NCBI RefSeq assembly: GCF_011057685.1
Contig: NZ_LNFY01000010.1
Coordinates: 124,001 to 188,000, forward strand
DNA length: 64,000 bases
Source: Thermotoga sp. Ku-13t
GTDB taxonomy: Bacteria; Thermotogota; Thermotogae; Thermotogales; DSM-5069
Direction: 5' to 3'
The position numbers and the translations under genes are program-made. Numbering within the stretch: the stretch's first letter is position 1; every line of letters begins with the position of its first letter. Below, in pieces: positions 8,422-17,484 of the stretch. Below the pieces are notes generated by a model. That model was not told the DNA's origin and ran no database searches. It saw nothing but the letters and a program-made list of their open reading frames with translations.

Positions 8422-9603
8422 TCATCTCACCACTACCAAAGCGTCTATAGGAAATCTGGGATAAATTCTGTTCTTCGATAGCCTATCGACCAGATCGAAG
8501 TACGTTTTCAAAGCATTTGGATCAGAATTCACAAAAATGAAAGTGAATTTCCTGTCTGGATAGACGTTGTTCAAAAGCTTTTCCAGACCTTCTTTCATAC
8601 CTGCGTTCAGTACGAGAACGCTGTTCTCTGTGAAAGATAAACCCAGGTCTTCCCAGACGATGAGGCTCGGCTCGATCCCAACCTTACCCCAGAGGTTCAT
8701 CTGTTTCTCCAGAAAAGTCCTTGTCTTGTCGGGAGTGGCGTTCATCAGAATGACGCGCGGCGCGCTCGTTACTTGCTGGACTTTCATTTCCTTCAAGGTT
8801 TGCCTGTAAGTCTGCAATTTTTTCTCGTCGAGGATCACGTCGCCGTTTTCGTTGACTACGTACGGAAAAGGCAAAAACTCGATGGAAAATCCTTTCCTCA
8901 ACCTAGAAAACAAATACATCAGTTCACCCGTGGAAACTCTCAGATCGATGTTCTTCTGAAGATTATTGAAGATGGACAACAGCTTTTGAAAGCTCACGTT
9001 TTTAGCATTTTCCAGCAATTTCATCAACACTTCCTTCTGCCTCTCTATCCTCGCCAGATCACCCATTGCATCCTTCCTATACCTTATGTAAGCGAGGAGT
9101 TCATCGCCTCTCATCTGATATACACCCGGTTGGAAATCTATATAGAGTTTCTGCGCGCTGTCGGAGTACTTCATGGGCTCTTTCACGTATATGTCAACAG
9201 GTCCAAGTTCATCGCCGAGGTATTTGAACGCCGCATAATCCACGATCACTGCTCCGTTGAAATCGATGTCCAAGAGTTTGGAAAGAGTCTGTTTCAAACC
9301 TGGAATCTGGGACCTCGCATAAATTGCATTTATCTTGCTGTCTCCTACAAGCAGATCTCGCGGGACGTTGCTGATCACAATTTTCCTCTCTTCGTGATCC
9401 ACGAGCGCAATCATGATCACATCTGCTCGGCGCGTGCCCTGGATCACTGCATCCACACCCACGACCAGCAACGAATAGGGATTGACCTGCGGTTTTCTGT
9501 AAACGAAGAATTGAAACAGCCAGCCTGAGAACAGCACCAGAAACAATAAGACGAGAAGAACTACTGCCAGATTTACGATCGATAATATCTTTGCGAGCAT
9601 CAC
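8422..9603 (-). CDS. LytR-CpsA-Psr (LCP) family cell wall protein
   Basis: A 393-residue LCP protein with one N-terminal membrane helix (about residues 8-32), an extracytoplasmic LCP domain and a C-terminal LytR_C-like domain. LCP enzymes transfer polyprenyl-diphosphate-linked glycopolymers to the cell envelope; older annotations call them LytR transcriptional regulators. Conserved elements are LLVVGVDAV, the TRRADVIM segment, SNVPRDLL, and the lipid-phosphate-binding RYRKDAMGDLARIERQ stretch. It is second in an operon behind the DUF167 gene (42-base gap). In an organism with an outer sheath rather than teichoic acids the attached polymer is unknown. Confidence 0.9.
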   Translation of the reverse strand: MMLAKILSIVNLAVVLLVLLFLVLFSGWLFQFFVYRKPQVNPYSLLVVGVDAVIQGTRRADVIMIALVDHEERKIVISNVPRDLLVGDSKINAIYARSQIPGLKQTLSKLLDIDFNGAVIVDYAAFKYLGDELGPVDIYVKEPMKYSDSAQKLYIDFQPGVYQMRGDELLAYIRYRKDAMGDLARIERQKEVLMKLLENAKNVSFQKLLSIFNNLQKNIDLRVSTGELMYLFSRLRKGFSIEFLPFPYVVNENGDVILDEKKLQTYRQTLKEMKVQQVTSAPRVILMNATPDKTRTFLEKQMNLWGKVGIEPSLIVWEDLGLSFTENSVLVLNAGMKEGLEKLLNNVYPDRKFTFIFVNSDPNALKTYFDLVDRLSKNRIYPRFPIDALVVVR

Positions 9604-9645
9604 CTTCGAAGGCTTCCTCCACTGTTCATTTTATCACACACTATC

Positions 9646-9903
9646 CTAATGAACGCTGAGTCTCCGTCGTATTTCTTCCGCGTCGAGAGGTAGCTCGATC
9701 TGCTTGAGTCTCGAGGTCCGGCCATTCACTATTCTCACGTCGGATTTGCTCAAGGAAAGTTCTTCAGCGAGCAGTTCACGAACTGCCTCGTTGGCTTTCC
9801 CCCCAACCGCTGGGGCTATGACGCTCACCTTCAAGGTTCCATCTGCCAGGAGCTCTACCGATTCACTCTTCGCGCCGGGTTTGACCTTCACGAGGATCCT
9901 CAC
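9646..9903 (-). CDS. DUF167 / YggU family protein
   Basis: A small protein of about 85 residues matching the DUF167 (YggU) family. It contains VKPGAK near the N-terminus, the PAVGGKANEAV core and the NGRTSRLKQIEL segment. No biochemical role is established. The frame stays open far upstream, but that part lies opposite the divergent gene at 9959. I chose GTG at 9903, preceded at 11 bases by GGGGTG; GTG at 9915 is the alternative. It is the first gene of the operon running to murJ. Confidence 0.85.
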   Translation of the reverse strand: MRILVKVKPGAKSESVELLADGTLKVSVIAPAVGGKANEAVRELLAEELSLSKSDVRIVNGRTSRLKQIELPLDAEEIRRRLSVH

Positions 9904-9958
9904 CAGCTTGATCACACCCCTCAACCATCGTGTACAATGTGGTTTGGGAGCAGGCTTG

Positions 9959-10357
9959 ATGAAGGTTCTGCTTGAAACAATCATCGCGATCGGACTGAGC
10001 TTTCTGTTCATCATTTTAATCAGAAAACGTAAAACCAAGCTGAAGAATATCGAAAACATCGTTTTTGAGAAGTTCAGCAAGGACGGTTGGACACTGAAGC
10101 TGTCTTCCAGCCAGAACGGTGCCAGATACGTGTTGTTCGTTCGCGGGAGTAAAGCAGCTATGGCTGTCTTCGTTCGGAACTTCAACTTTGAGGTGTTCAA
10201 GCGCACCGTGATCCTGGCGCTTTTGAACCGTGCAGGACGCATAGAAGTCTACCACTCGACAATCACCCACCATGTGCGAAAGGCCGTGAACTTCTTCAAC
10301 AAAAACAGAAGGCTTCACAAAATGAAAATGATCGTTGCCCGGAAAGGGATCACATGA
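9959..10357 (+). CDS. Unknown small membrane-anchored protein
   Basis: I do not recognise this 132-residue protein. It has one N-terminal hydrophobic helix (about residues 5-20, LLETIIAIGLSFLFIILI) followed by a very basic stretch RKRKTKLK, so the soluble part should lie in the cytoplasm. That part, about residues 30-130, reads as mixed alpha/beta, with FSKDGWTLKL, GARYVLFVRG and a basic C-terminus. The ATG at 9959 is the first after GGGAGCAGG; a TACAAT hexamer at 9934-9939 could be its -10 element. It overlaps the nuclease-like gene by 4 bases (ATGA), and both share the layout helix plus basic linker, suggesting a functional pair. Confidence 0.75.
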   Translation: MKVLLETIIAIGLSFLFIILIRKRKTKLKNIENIVFEKFSKDGWTLKLSSSQNGARYVLFVRGSKAAMAVFVRNFNFEVFKRTVILALLNRAGRIEVYHSTITHHVRKAVNFFNKNRRLHKMKMIVARKGIT

Positions 10358-10818
10358 TGTTGCAGTTCGTTGTCTTCGTTTCGCTCACACTATTCTTTTT
10401 GATGGTTCTGATCAAACGGAGGAACGCGAGAAAAAAGATTCGCACAGGATTCGTTGAGAACGGCCAGCAGTTCGAAGCTTATCTGTGCGAAATCTTCAGG
10501 AGGGCAGGCTACAGGGTTCATCCCACCAAACTCTCGCACGATTTCGGTGCCGATCTTTTGATCGAGAACAACGGAAAACTTGTGGTGCTTCAAGCCAAGT
10601 ATTACAACAAGCCGATCGATACCAGCGCGGTTGAGGAGGCCGTCGTTGCGGGTGCAATATACGGAACGGGGTTCGTTGGCATCGTGACGAACAACGAGAT
10701 ACCGGAGCGGGTCAAAGAGTTTGCGAGGCAGTTTGAAGGTAAAACGTTCGTGAGGAAGTTTTACCTCATAGACGGTCCGACTCTGGAGAGGTTGAGGAGG
10801 AAGGAAAGGATCATTTGA
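10354..10818 (+). CDS. Membrane-anchored Mrr-like restriction endonuclease-fold protein
   Basis: A 154-residue protein with an N-terminal helix (about residues 2-21), a basic linker and a Mrr_cat type PD-(D/E)xK nuclease domain. Visible family features are [17 protein letters not shown], the metal-binding Asp in [10 protein letters not shown] and the QAKYY motif (Q-x-K form of the catalytic triad), followed by SAVEEAV. Mrr-like domains cut DNA, often modified DNA, but single-domain membrane-tethered versions are widespread and not characterised. No methyltransferase or specificity subunit is nearby. It overlaps the upstream membrane protein by 4 bases and precedes kamA by 13 bases, with which it may share a transcript. 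Confidence 0.85.
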   Translation: MMLQFVVFVSLTLFFLMVLIKRRNARKKIRTGFVENGQQFEAYLCEIFRRAGYRVHPTKLSHDFGADLLIENNGKLVVLQAKYYNKPIDTSAVEEAVVAGAIYGTGFVGIVTNNEIPERVKEFARQFEGKTFVRKFYLIDGPTLERLRRKERII

Positions 10819-10831
10819 GGGAGGAGAAAAC

Positions 10832-12088
10832 ATGCGTGATTTCAAGCAGATAGCGCTTTGGAAGAACGTGAGTGAGGAAGAGTGGCGTGACTGGAGATGG
10901 CAGCTGGCAAACAGGATAATGACGCTGGAGCAACTCGAGCAGGTGATCAACCTGACGGATCAGGAACGCGAGGGTATAAAGCATTCGCTGAAGTTTTTGA
11001 GAATGGCCATAACACCCTACTATGCAAGCCTCATGGATCCAGACGATCCTAACTGTCCGATAAGAAAACAGGCGGTACCTACATCCAAGGAGCTGCACAT
11101 AAGCGACGGTGAAATGGTGGACCCGTTGCACGAAGATGTCGATTCACCCGTGAAGGGACTGACCCATCGTTACCCAGACAGGGTGTTGTTTCTGGTCACG
11201 GACCAGTGTGCGATGTACTGCAGGCACTGTACCCGCAGGAGATTTGCCGGAGAAACCGACGCCCCACTCGATCGAAAGTACATAGACGCAGCCATAGATT
11301 ACATAAAACAGAACAAGAAGGTGCGTGATGTGCTGATCTCCGGAGGAGACCCGTTGACTCTGTTGGACGAGAGGCTGGAGGAGATCATCTCGAGACTCCG
11401 CGAGATAGAGCACGTGGAAATCATACGCATTGGTACACGCGCGCCTGTGGTCCTTCCCATGAGGATCACAGAATCTCTGGTGAACATGTTGAAAAAGTAC
11501 CACCCGATATGGTTGAACACGCATTTCAACCATCCAAAAGAGTTCACAGAGGACTCGAAAAAAGCCCTCGCGATGCTTGCGGATGCAGGAATACCCTTGG
11601 GTAACCAGACGGTGCTGTTGAGGGGTGTCAACGACTGTCCAAGAATCATGAGACAGCTCGTGCACGAACTCGTCAAGAACCGTGTCAGGCCTTACTACAT
11701 ATACCAGTGCGATCTGTCCAGAGGACTTTCACACTTCAGAACCAGCGTTGCGAAGGGTATAGAGATCATAGAATACCTGCGGGGTCACACCTCAGGGTTC
11801 GCCGTGCCGACGTACGTGATCGATGCGCCTGGTGGGGGAGGAAAGATACCGGTTGGTCCGCAGTATTTGATATCCATGGGCGAGGACAAGGTGGTTCTGA
11901 GAAACTACGAAGGTGGCATCTTTGTCTATCAGGAACCGAAAGACTACAGGAGCAACTGCGAACCTGATGAAGAGGTTGAAGGAGTGGCTTCATTGCTTTC
12001 TGGAAAGGACAAATATCTGCTCCCGCAACAACTCGAAAGGGCCAGGAGGATCAGAGAGTGGAAGGAAAAGAGATCGTCTACATCGTAG
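10832..12088 (+). CDS. kamA: L-lysine 2,3-aminomutase
   Basis: A 418-residue radical SAM, PLP-dependent aminomutase converting L-lysine to L-beta-lysine. The 4Fe-4S ligands are Cys126, Cys130 and Cys133 in [10 protein letters not shown]. The PLP lysine is in APGGGGKIP, and the substrate-contacting aspartates are in QCDLSRG and VIDAPGG. The long C-terminal region and the length fit true lysine 2,3-aminomutase rather than the shorter EF-P-modifying EpmB. A GGGAGG site precedes the ATG. The next gene starts inside its last 31 bases and encodes a KamB-like ATPase, which points to lysine fermentation. The rest of that pathway (kamDE, kdd, kce) is not in the window. A beta-lysine osmolyte role is the alternative. 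Confidence 0.93.
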   Translation: MRDFKQIALWKNVSEEEWRDWRWQLANRIMTLEQLEQVINLTDQEREGIKHSLKFLRMAITPYYASLMDPDDPNCPIRKQAVPTSKELHISDGEMVDPLHEDVDSPVKGLTHRYPDRVLFLVTDQCAMYCRHCTRRRFAGETDAPLDRKYIDAAIDYIKQNKKVRDVLISGGDPLTLLDERLEEIISRLREIEHVEIIRIGTRAPVVLPMRITESLVNMLKKYHPIWLNTHFNHPKEFTEDSKKALAMLADAGIPLGNQTVLLRGVNDCPRIMRQLVHELVKNRVRPYYIYQCDLSRGLSHFRTSVAKGIEIIEYLRGHTSGFAVPTYVIDAPGGGGKIPVGPQYLISMGEDKVVLRNYEGGIFVYQEPKDYRSNCEPDEEVEGVASLLSGKDKYLLPQQLERARRIREWKEKRSSTS

Positions 12089-12942
12089 GTACCAAGAAAG
12101 GTGCCGGCAAGACCACGGTGCTGAACAGGATGCTGAGAGATTGCGAAGGTTGTTGTATCACGAGTGTGGGTATGGACGGGGAAGAGAAAGACAGTCTGAC
12201 GGGTGAGCCCAAACCTCGGGTGAGGGTCAACACGGCGCAGTTTGTTCTCACAGGTGAAAGGTTCCTCGATCTTTCAAAGTTCGAAATTCTGGAGGTTTTC
12301 TCTTACAATCCGATCGCGGGCTACGAAACGCTCGCCCGTCCAGTGATCGAAACAGACGTCATCGTGGCGGGGGCAAGCGGTTCCACGATCAAGCAGCTCT
12401 CACAAAATTTTCATCTTACCCGGATCATCGTCGATGGAGCTTTGGATAGGCTCGTTCATGCAGGAGTCGTGGATGGAGCGAAGATCTTCCTGGTGGTTCA
12501 CAGTGAGAGCGCCGATAGCCTGAGAATCTTCAGGAAGGTTCTTTTCGCCTCGAAGTTGGCCAAGCCGCCCAACGAGGTTGAGATTATCGTGAAAGATCTG
12601 AAGGGTGTGTGGGGCATAACGAAATCCGGTCAGCTTGTGAAAATTTCAGATTCCTGTCTAACGCTCGGAGAAACGAACTACGATGAGTTTGAATGGCTCT
12701 ACGTTTCGGGCATCGTCACGGCGTCGGTGCTGAGATTGAAGAACAGGTTGAGTCTGTGTTTGAACAATCCTCTGGCCGTTGCAGAAGTGCCGGACAGTTT
12801 TGATAACATATATACTGTGAACAAAGTTGCGCTCGAAAAGGTTTTCATCAATTCATCCTCTCAACGTGGCCTGTCAACAACCTTGCGACGGCTCTTGAAG
12901 GATTCATCCATCGAGATCGAGGATGTGCTCACTCTCGATTGA
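12058..12942 (+). CDS. P-loop ATPase resembling KamB (lysine 5,6-aminomutase reactivase subunit)
   Basis: A 294-residue protein with a Walker A motif [10 protein letters not shown] at residues 11-20, followed by [15 protein letters not shown] and a KPRV element. This layout matches what I remember of KamB proteins of lysine fermenters, proposed with the MutS-like KamC to reactivate the B12-dependent lysine 5,6-aminomutase. The GTG start at 12058 lies inside kamA (31-base overlap) behind a strong AGGAGG site. No KamC and no lysine 5,6-aminomutase genes are seen here, so the client enzyme must lie elsewhere or be different. The P-loop is certain; the KamB identity is moderate. Confidence 0.6.
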   Translation: MEGKEIVYIVGTKKGAGKTTVLNRMLRDCEGCCITSVGMDGEEKDSLTGEPKPRVRVNTAQFVLTGERFLDLSKFEILEVFSYNPIAGYETLARPVIETDVIVAGASGSTIKQLSQNFHLTRIIVDGALDRLVHAGVVDGAKIFLVVHSESADSLRIFRKVLFASKLAKPPNEVEIIVKDLKGVWGITKSGQLVKISDSCLTLGETNYDEFEWLYVSGIVTASVLRLKNRLSLCLNNPLAVAEVPDSFDNIYTVNKVALEKVFINSSSQRGLSTTLRRLLKDSSIEIEDVLTLD

Positions 12943-12954
12943 GGAGGTGTGATT

Positions 12955-14064
12955 GTGGCGAGGATAGCTGTAGACACGCAGGAACTGGTGAACAAGATAT
13001 CTGTGGTTTCCAAGGTGGTTCCTTCCAAGGCGATAAAACCGATCCTCGGTTGTGTCCTGTTCGATCTGAACGAGGACGGGGTATACCTTCTGGCTTCGGA
13101 TCTTGAGACAGGCGTCAAGGCGAGACTGAACTGCGAGTACGAGGGATTCGGAAGGTTCGCTGTGGATGGGAAAGTTCTCTACGAGGTCGTGAAAACGTTG
13201 CCGTCGGATGTTGGAGCCAACCTTGAGATCACTCCCACAAGTTTGTCCATTGAGTGTGGCAGGAGCAAGTTCAAGCTGTCTGTTGTGGACCCGAGCGATT
13301 TTCCAGAAGTGTCCCTATCCGAGTCCAGTGTGAGCTTTGAAATCGATGCGAGCGTTCTTCATAGCATGCTCGATAGGGTCATCTTTTGTGCTGCCACCGA
13401 CGAATTCATGAGAAACCTCAACGGGGTTTACTGGGAACTCGGCAACGGTTTTCTCAGACTGGTGGCGTCGGACGGTTTCAGGCTCGCCCTGGCGGAAGAA
13501 AAACTTGACATACAGACTGAGGAAGGCTTAGGTTTCCTGTTGTCCCTCAAGAGTATGAAGGAGCTCGTGAACGTTGCACAGAGTTGCGAGGGGAAGAGCC
13601 TGAGGGTCGAATACGATGGAAAGAGGATCGGCATCCTGACGACGGACGTGGAAACTTTGATGAGGATCGTCGAAGTGGAGTTCCCCGACTACAAGAGGGT
13701 CTTACCGAAGGCGTTCAAGACCAAGGTCGTGGCATCGACCAACGACCTTGTGGAAGCTCTCAGAAGAACGATGGTAATAGCCAAACGCGGCAGCGAATCC
13801 ATAAGGGTTGAAGTGATGGAGAACACACTCGTTTTGAGCAGCAGAAGTCCGGACTTTGGCGAAGTGAGTGAGGAATTAGAGGTGAAGAAGGAAGGCGAAG
13901 ACGTGATCGCGGCTTTCAATCCGAAGTTCCTCATCGAAGCGTTGAGGCGTATAGAAACAGAGGAAGTCGAGTTGAACTTCATAGACAGCACCAGCCCTCT
14001 GCAGATCAACCCGCTCGAGGTTGAAGGATATCTGTACGTCGTGATGCCGATAAGGATCGTGTGA
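12955..14064 (+). CDS. dnaN: DNA polymerase III sliding clamp, beta subunit
   Basis: The 369-residue sliding clamp forms a ring around DNA and tethers the replicative polymerase. The three-fold clamp domain layout is present, with FMRNLNGVYWEL, LVASDGFRLALAE, VEFPDYKRVLP and the C-terminal GYLYVVMPIRIV, all typical of bacterial DnaN. I moved the start from GTG 12949 to GTG 12955 because GAGGAGG lies 7 bases before 12955 but only 1 base before 12949. It is not beside dnaA, recF or gyrB. It follows the KamB-like gene by 12 bases and overlaps the ABC ATPase by 4. Confidence 0.97.
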   Translation: MARIAVDTQELVNKISVVSKVVPSKAIKPILGCVLFDLNEDGVYLLASDLETGVKARLNCEYEGFGRFAVDGKVLYEVVKTLPSDVGANLEITPTSLSIECGRSKFKLSVVDPSDFPEVSLSESSVSFEIDASVLHSMLDRVIFCAATDEFMRNLNGVYWELGNGFLRLVASDGFRLALAEEKLDIQTEEGLGFLLSLKSMKELVNVAQSCEGKSLRVEYDGKRIGILTTDVETLMRIVEVEFPDYKRVLPKAFKTKVVASTNDLVEALRRTMVIAKRGSESIRVEVMENTLVLSSRSPDFGEVSEELEVKKEGEDVIAAFNPKFLIEALRRIETEEVELNFIDSTSPLQINPLEVEGYLYVVMPIRIV

Positions 14065-14723
14065 GAAAGATGGAGTTGATCTTCGAACGTGTAACGAAGA
14101 AGTTTTCAGACACCGTGGCCATCAAAGATGTGAGCTTCGACGTTTGCGCATCCTGTATAGTTGTCATCGGTGGAAATGCTGCGGGTAAATCTACACTGCT
14201 CAAGCTGATTGCCACCGTTCTCAAACCTGACGAAGGCAAAATCGTGATAAACGGTATCGACGCTGTGAAGCAACCCGGATTGATAAGAAAAGATCTGTCG
14301 TACGTGCCCGAAGAACCTGCCCTTGTGGAGACGTTGACGGCGCGTGAGAACCTTGCGCTGTTCAGTAGGATCAAGAAAGCAGAATGCGATCATGGATTGC
14401 CCCAGATGTTGCAGTTGGAAATCGACGGTAGAAAACTCGTCAGGAAATTGTCCAAGGGAACGCGCAGGAAACTTTCTCTCTGCATGGCTCTGCTTGGAGA
14501 ACCAAAAATCTTGGTGCTGGATGAGCCCACGAATGGACTGGACGAGGAAGCGAAGCGAATTTTCTGGAAAAAGCTTGCCGAATTGAAAGAAAAAGGCGTG
14601 GCACTGGTCATCGCCACGCACGATGTTGAAGAGGTACGAATGCTCGCAGATGTTGTGATCAGCCTGGACAAAGGTCAGGTTGTGGACATCCAGCACGTGA
14701 ATTCAGCTGCCAGCCACATCTAA
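14061..14723 (+). CDS. ABC transporter ATP-binding protein, no permease adjacent
   Basis: A 220-residue ABC ATPase with Walker A GGNAAGKST (residues 37-45), a signature LSKGTRRKLS in place of canonical LSGGQ, Walker B ILVLDEPTNGLD and the switch His in IATHDVEE. The LSKG-type signature and compact size fit the exporter or drug/lipid class that pairs with ABC-2 permeases. No permease is next to it; the only one in the window is the ABC-2 type gene at 38607, and a partnership is speculative. The GTG at 14061 overlaps the dnaN stop; ATG at 14070 is an alternative start. Its 3' end overlaps the convergent tldE by 21 bases. Confidence 0.9.
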   Translation: MRKMELIFERVTKKFSDTVAIKDVSFDVCASCIVVIGGNAAGKSTLLKLIATVLKPDEGKIVINGIDAVKQPGLIRKDLSYVPEEPALVETLTARENLALFSRIKKAECDHGLPQMLQLEIDGRKLVRKLSKGTRRKLSLCMALLGEPKILVLDEPTNGLDEEAKRIFWKKLAELKEKGVALVIATHDVEEVRMLADVVISLDKGQVVDIQHVNSAASHI

Positions 14724-16025
14724 CTCCGACACGATCACAGATGGTCCGTACCAGTTGACGGAGACTACGTCGCAGTCAGCGCCCACCAGTTCGATTCTCT
14801 GGAGCAGTTCGAGGAAATTGCCAGAAATTGTGAACTGTTCGACGGGCTCAACGATCTCACCGCCCACCACCCTGTAACCGTTGGCGCCCAGAGAAAATTC
14901 CCCGGATACCGGTCTGACACCCGAGTGAAGTCCGTCGAGCGCGATGACTATCAAACCCTCCTTCAGATGCTTGACCAGACCTTCGTAATCGAGAGAACCC
15001 GCGGGCAAAACCACGTTCAGAGGCACACACCTTTGATTGAACACGTTTCCGGTGGGCCTGACGTTGTCCTTCCTGGCCGACTTTATGGAATGAAAGAACG
15101 TGGTGAGTACACCGCGATCGATGAACGTCTTCCTCGACGTTGCCACACCTTCGTTGTCGAAAGAACGTTTCAGCGGAAGCTTTTCGAAAAACGGATCTTC
15201 CATCAAATTCAACACTTCTGTGCCGATTCTCTGGCTCAGTTTTCCCTTCAGTGGGGAAAGACCTTTCTGCACGGCTTCGGCGGAGAAGATGGATGAGAAC
15301 GCGAAGAAAAGCTGCGCGAAGACGTCTCGACGTAACAAAATTCTGTACTTCCCGCTCTTCACATTCTGGGCTCCGAGCTGGGAAACAGCTTCAGAAGCTG
15401 CTTCCTCCGCGATCCCATCGACATCGATCTCGTTCGGCTGCGAACCGTATCTGGCGCGAAAGCCCCTCTTGGGTTTTTTTCCATCGGAGGCCACCAGATA
15501 GACGAAGGCTGCACCGTAACCGAAGCTTTCTTCCAGCTCCAGACCCTTCGTGTTGAACAGAAGGATTTCAGAGTTCTGATGCCCATAGCCGCTCATGATA
15601 ACGTTCTGAATCCTTTTGTCGTACGATAGTGATTTTTCCTCCATTCTTTTCGCCAGTTCTATCTTCTCCCTGACCGACATTCGTTCGAAAGGATCATTGT
15701 AGCTGAAAGGTTCGCGTTCCGGACGCTCGTGCCAGACATCGTCCTCATCGAGGGTGTCCGTGATCATGAAATTCTCGTAGGCGCTCTCGACGAGGAATTT
15801 TGCGGAAGTTTCATCCAGGATCTCTGTGGTCGCGAAGCAGGATTTCTTGTTCTTCACGGCTTTCAACGTAACCCTTCTCGAAGAAGCGTCTGTGTAGTTC
15901 TCGATCTTTCCCTTGCTGACAACGACCTCGAATTCTTTCTGGCTGAAGATGAGCACTTCACAATCGTCGAATCCCTTCTTCTTTGCTAGTGAAAAAACAG
16001 TTTCGGCGAACTGTTTTTCTCTCAT
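14703..16025 (-). CDS. pmbA: TldE/PmbA family metalloprotease-partner protein
   Basis: A 440-residue TldE (PmbA) protein, the non-metal partner of TldD. In characterised cases the TldD-TldE heterodimer degrades unfolded or modified peptides, including microcin and CcdA. Typical segments are the N-terminal CEVLIFSQKEFEVVVSKG, LMEDPFFEKLP, FDNEGVATSRKTFID and the C-terminal FSLGANGYRVVGGEIVEPV. The start ATG at 16025 overlaps the tldD stop as ATGA; the open frame extends upstream but that is tldD sequence. It lacks an HExxxH metal site, as expected for TldE. Confidence 0.93.
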   Translation of the reverse strand: MREKQFAETVFSLAKKKGFDDCEVLIFSQKEFEVVVSKGKIENYTDASSRRVTLKAVKNKKSCFATTEILDETSAKFLVESAYENFMITDTLDEDDVWHERPEREPFSYNDPFERMSVREKIELAKRMEEKSLSYDKRIQNVIMSGYGHQNSEILLFNTKGLELEESFGYGAAFVYLVASDGKKPKRGFRARYGSQPNEIDVDGIAEEAASEAVSQLGAQNVKSGKYRILLRRDVFAQLFFAFSSIFSAEAVQKGLSPLKGKLSQRIGTEVLNLMEDPFFEKLPLKRSFDNEGVATSRKTFIDRGVLTTFFHSIKSARKDNVRPTGNVFNQRCVPLNVVLPAGSLDYEGLVKHLKEGLIVIALDGLHSGVRPVSGEFSLGANGYRVVGGEIVEPVEQFTISGNFLELLQRIELVGADCDVVSVNWYGPSVIVSELDVAGS

Positions 16026-17410
16026 CTCTTTCGCCCCCCAACGATCAGCTCTTTCACGCGGATCGTAGGTTGTCCAACATCTGCAGGTACGGAACCGGAT
16101 ATGGAACCGCACATGCCTTGACCCCTCGCGAGGTCGTTTCCGACCATGTCTATGTTGTTTATCACTTCGATACCTTTACCTATCAGTGTCGCACCACGCA
16201 CGGGCTTGGTGATCCTGCCTTTTTCGATCAGGTAACCTTCCATGACGGCGAAGTTGAACTCGCCTGTGGCAGGATGCACCGAGCCGCCTCCCATGCGTTT
16301 GGCGTAGAGTCCGTAATCTGTGGCGGAGATGATCTCTTCCGGCAGGTACTTGCCCGGCATTATGAAGGTGTTGCTCATTCTGGATGTCGGTATGAACTTG
16401 TAACTTTCCCTGCGTCCACAGCCGTTGGGCTTCATGTTCATCTTCTTCGCGTGGAACCTGTCGACCAGATAGTTTTTCAACACACCGTTTTCGATCAACA
16501 CGTTGCACTGGGTTGGAGTTCCCTCATCGTCGATGTTGCTCGAACCCCACGCGTTCGGTATCGTCCCATCGTCCACGGCCGTGACGCAGTCTGCGGCGAC
16601 TTTCTGACCGAGTTTGTTCGCGAAAACCGAAGCGCTCTTCGCGACGGATGTCGCCTCCAGGGCATGCCCACACGCTTCGTGGAAGATGACGCCTCCGAAT
16701 TCGTTCGCTATCACCACGGGCATCTTGCCGGCTGGTGCGTATTCGGCTCGAACCATTCTGTCTGCTATCCTCGCGGCCTCCGCACCTATGTCTTTCGGGT
16801 CGTGAAAGTTGAAGAATTCGAGTCCCATGGAAGCACCAGGTCCGTAGAAGCCCGATTCCTGTTCACCATCCTTCGATGCGACTGCGGTGACCATCAGCCT
16901 TGTCTTGATACGTCTATCGCTCGCCATGATCCCTTCAGAATTCGCGATGAAAACTTTCTGATCGTAATCCCAGTACCGGACCACAACCTGCGAGATGAAG
17001 TTCGAATAATTCTTCGCTCCTTCATACGCGAGTTTCATGATCTTCGCTTTGTCCATTTTCGAAACTTCCAGAGGGTGCAGAACGATAATGTGGGAATTCT
17101 TCACGTCCAGGTTCGTGAGGTTCAACGGTTTGAACTGTGCAGGCTGTGTTTCCAGCACTTCGATCAACCTGTCCACCATGGCGAAAAGTTGTTTCTCCGA
17201 AGGATCGTTCGTGTAAGCGTAGACCTGCTGATCTTCCTTGAACAATCTCAAGCCGAGCCCGAAATCTCTCTCGCTGCTCGCAGAATCGATCCTTCCGTCG
17301 ATCAGAGTTATCCTCGTGTCGAACCTGTCCTCCACGAAGATCTCGACGAAATCTGCACCCTTACTTAGACCGTAATTGATGACTTTCTCCACCAAACTCG
17401 CTTCGAGCAA
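16022..17410 (-). CDS. tldD: TldD family zinc metalloprotease
   Basis: A 462-residue TldD, catalytic subunit of the TldD-TldE protease. The zinc motif HExxxH is seen in GGVIFHEACGHALEA, with the downstream region MRMSNTFI-like (SRMSNTFIMPG) and the C-terminal GTLIGKG-like and MVGNDLARGQGMCGS segments of the family. I chose TTG at 17410, six bases after GGGGTG in a GGGGTGATC ribosome binding site; the upstream GTG-like start at 17440 has no such site. It is translated with tldE through a 4-base overlap and is divergent from the THUMP methyltransferase gene. Confidence 0.94.
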   Translation of the reverse strand: MLEASLVEKVINYGLSKGADFVEIFVEDRFDTRITLIDGRIDSASSERDFGLGLRLFKEDQQVYAYTNDPSEKQLFAMVDRLIEVLETQPAQFKPLNLTNLDVKNSHIIVLHPLEVSKMDKAKIMKLAYEGAKNYSNFISQVVVRYWDYDQKVFIANSEGIMASDRRIKTRLMVTAVASKDGEQESGFYGPGASMGLEFFNFHDPKDIGAEAARIADRMVRAEYAPAGKMPVVIANEFGGVIFHEACGHALEATSVAKSASVFANKLGQKVAADCVTAVDDGTIPNAWGSSNIDDEGTPTQCNVLIENGVLKNYLVDRFHAKKMNMKPNGCGRRESYKFIPTSRMSNTFIMPGKYLPEEIISATDYGLYAKRMGGGSVHPATGEFNFAVMEGYLIEKGRITKPVRGATLIGKGIEVINNIDMVGNDLARGQGMCGSISGSVPADVGQPTIRVKELIVGGRKR

Positions 17411-17484
17411 GCTGATCACCCCTAAAACGAATTCTACCACTTTAAGTTCGCATCCCGTACTTGTTTCGTCTTATACTTTTGAGG
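17411..17484. promoter_or_regulatory. Divergent promoter region between tldD and the THUMP methyltransferase
   Basis: On the plus strand TATACT at 17472-17477 is a good -10 element for the methyltransferase gene; transcription would start at about 17484, essentially at the GTG codon. On the minus strand TAGAAT, reading from about 17437 down, could be the -10 for tldD and leaves room for the GGGGTGATC ribosome binding site. No good -35 hexamer is evident on either strand. Confidence 0.4.

Noticed and set aside
9646-10242. Longer version of the DUF167 protein
   Set aside because: The first 110 residues lie opposite the divergent membrane protein gene and match no family; the conserved domain begins at GTG 9903.
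15983-17368. 461-residue plus-strand frame opposite tldD
   Set aside because: It covers tldD completely; only tldD shows catalytic motifs.
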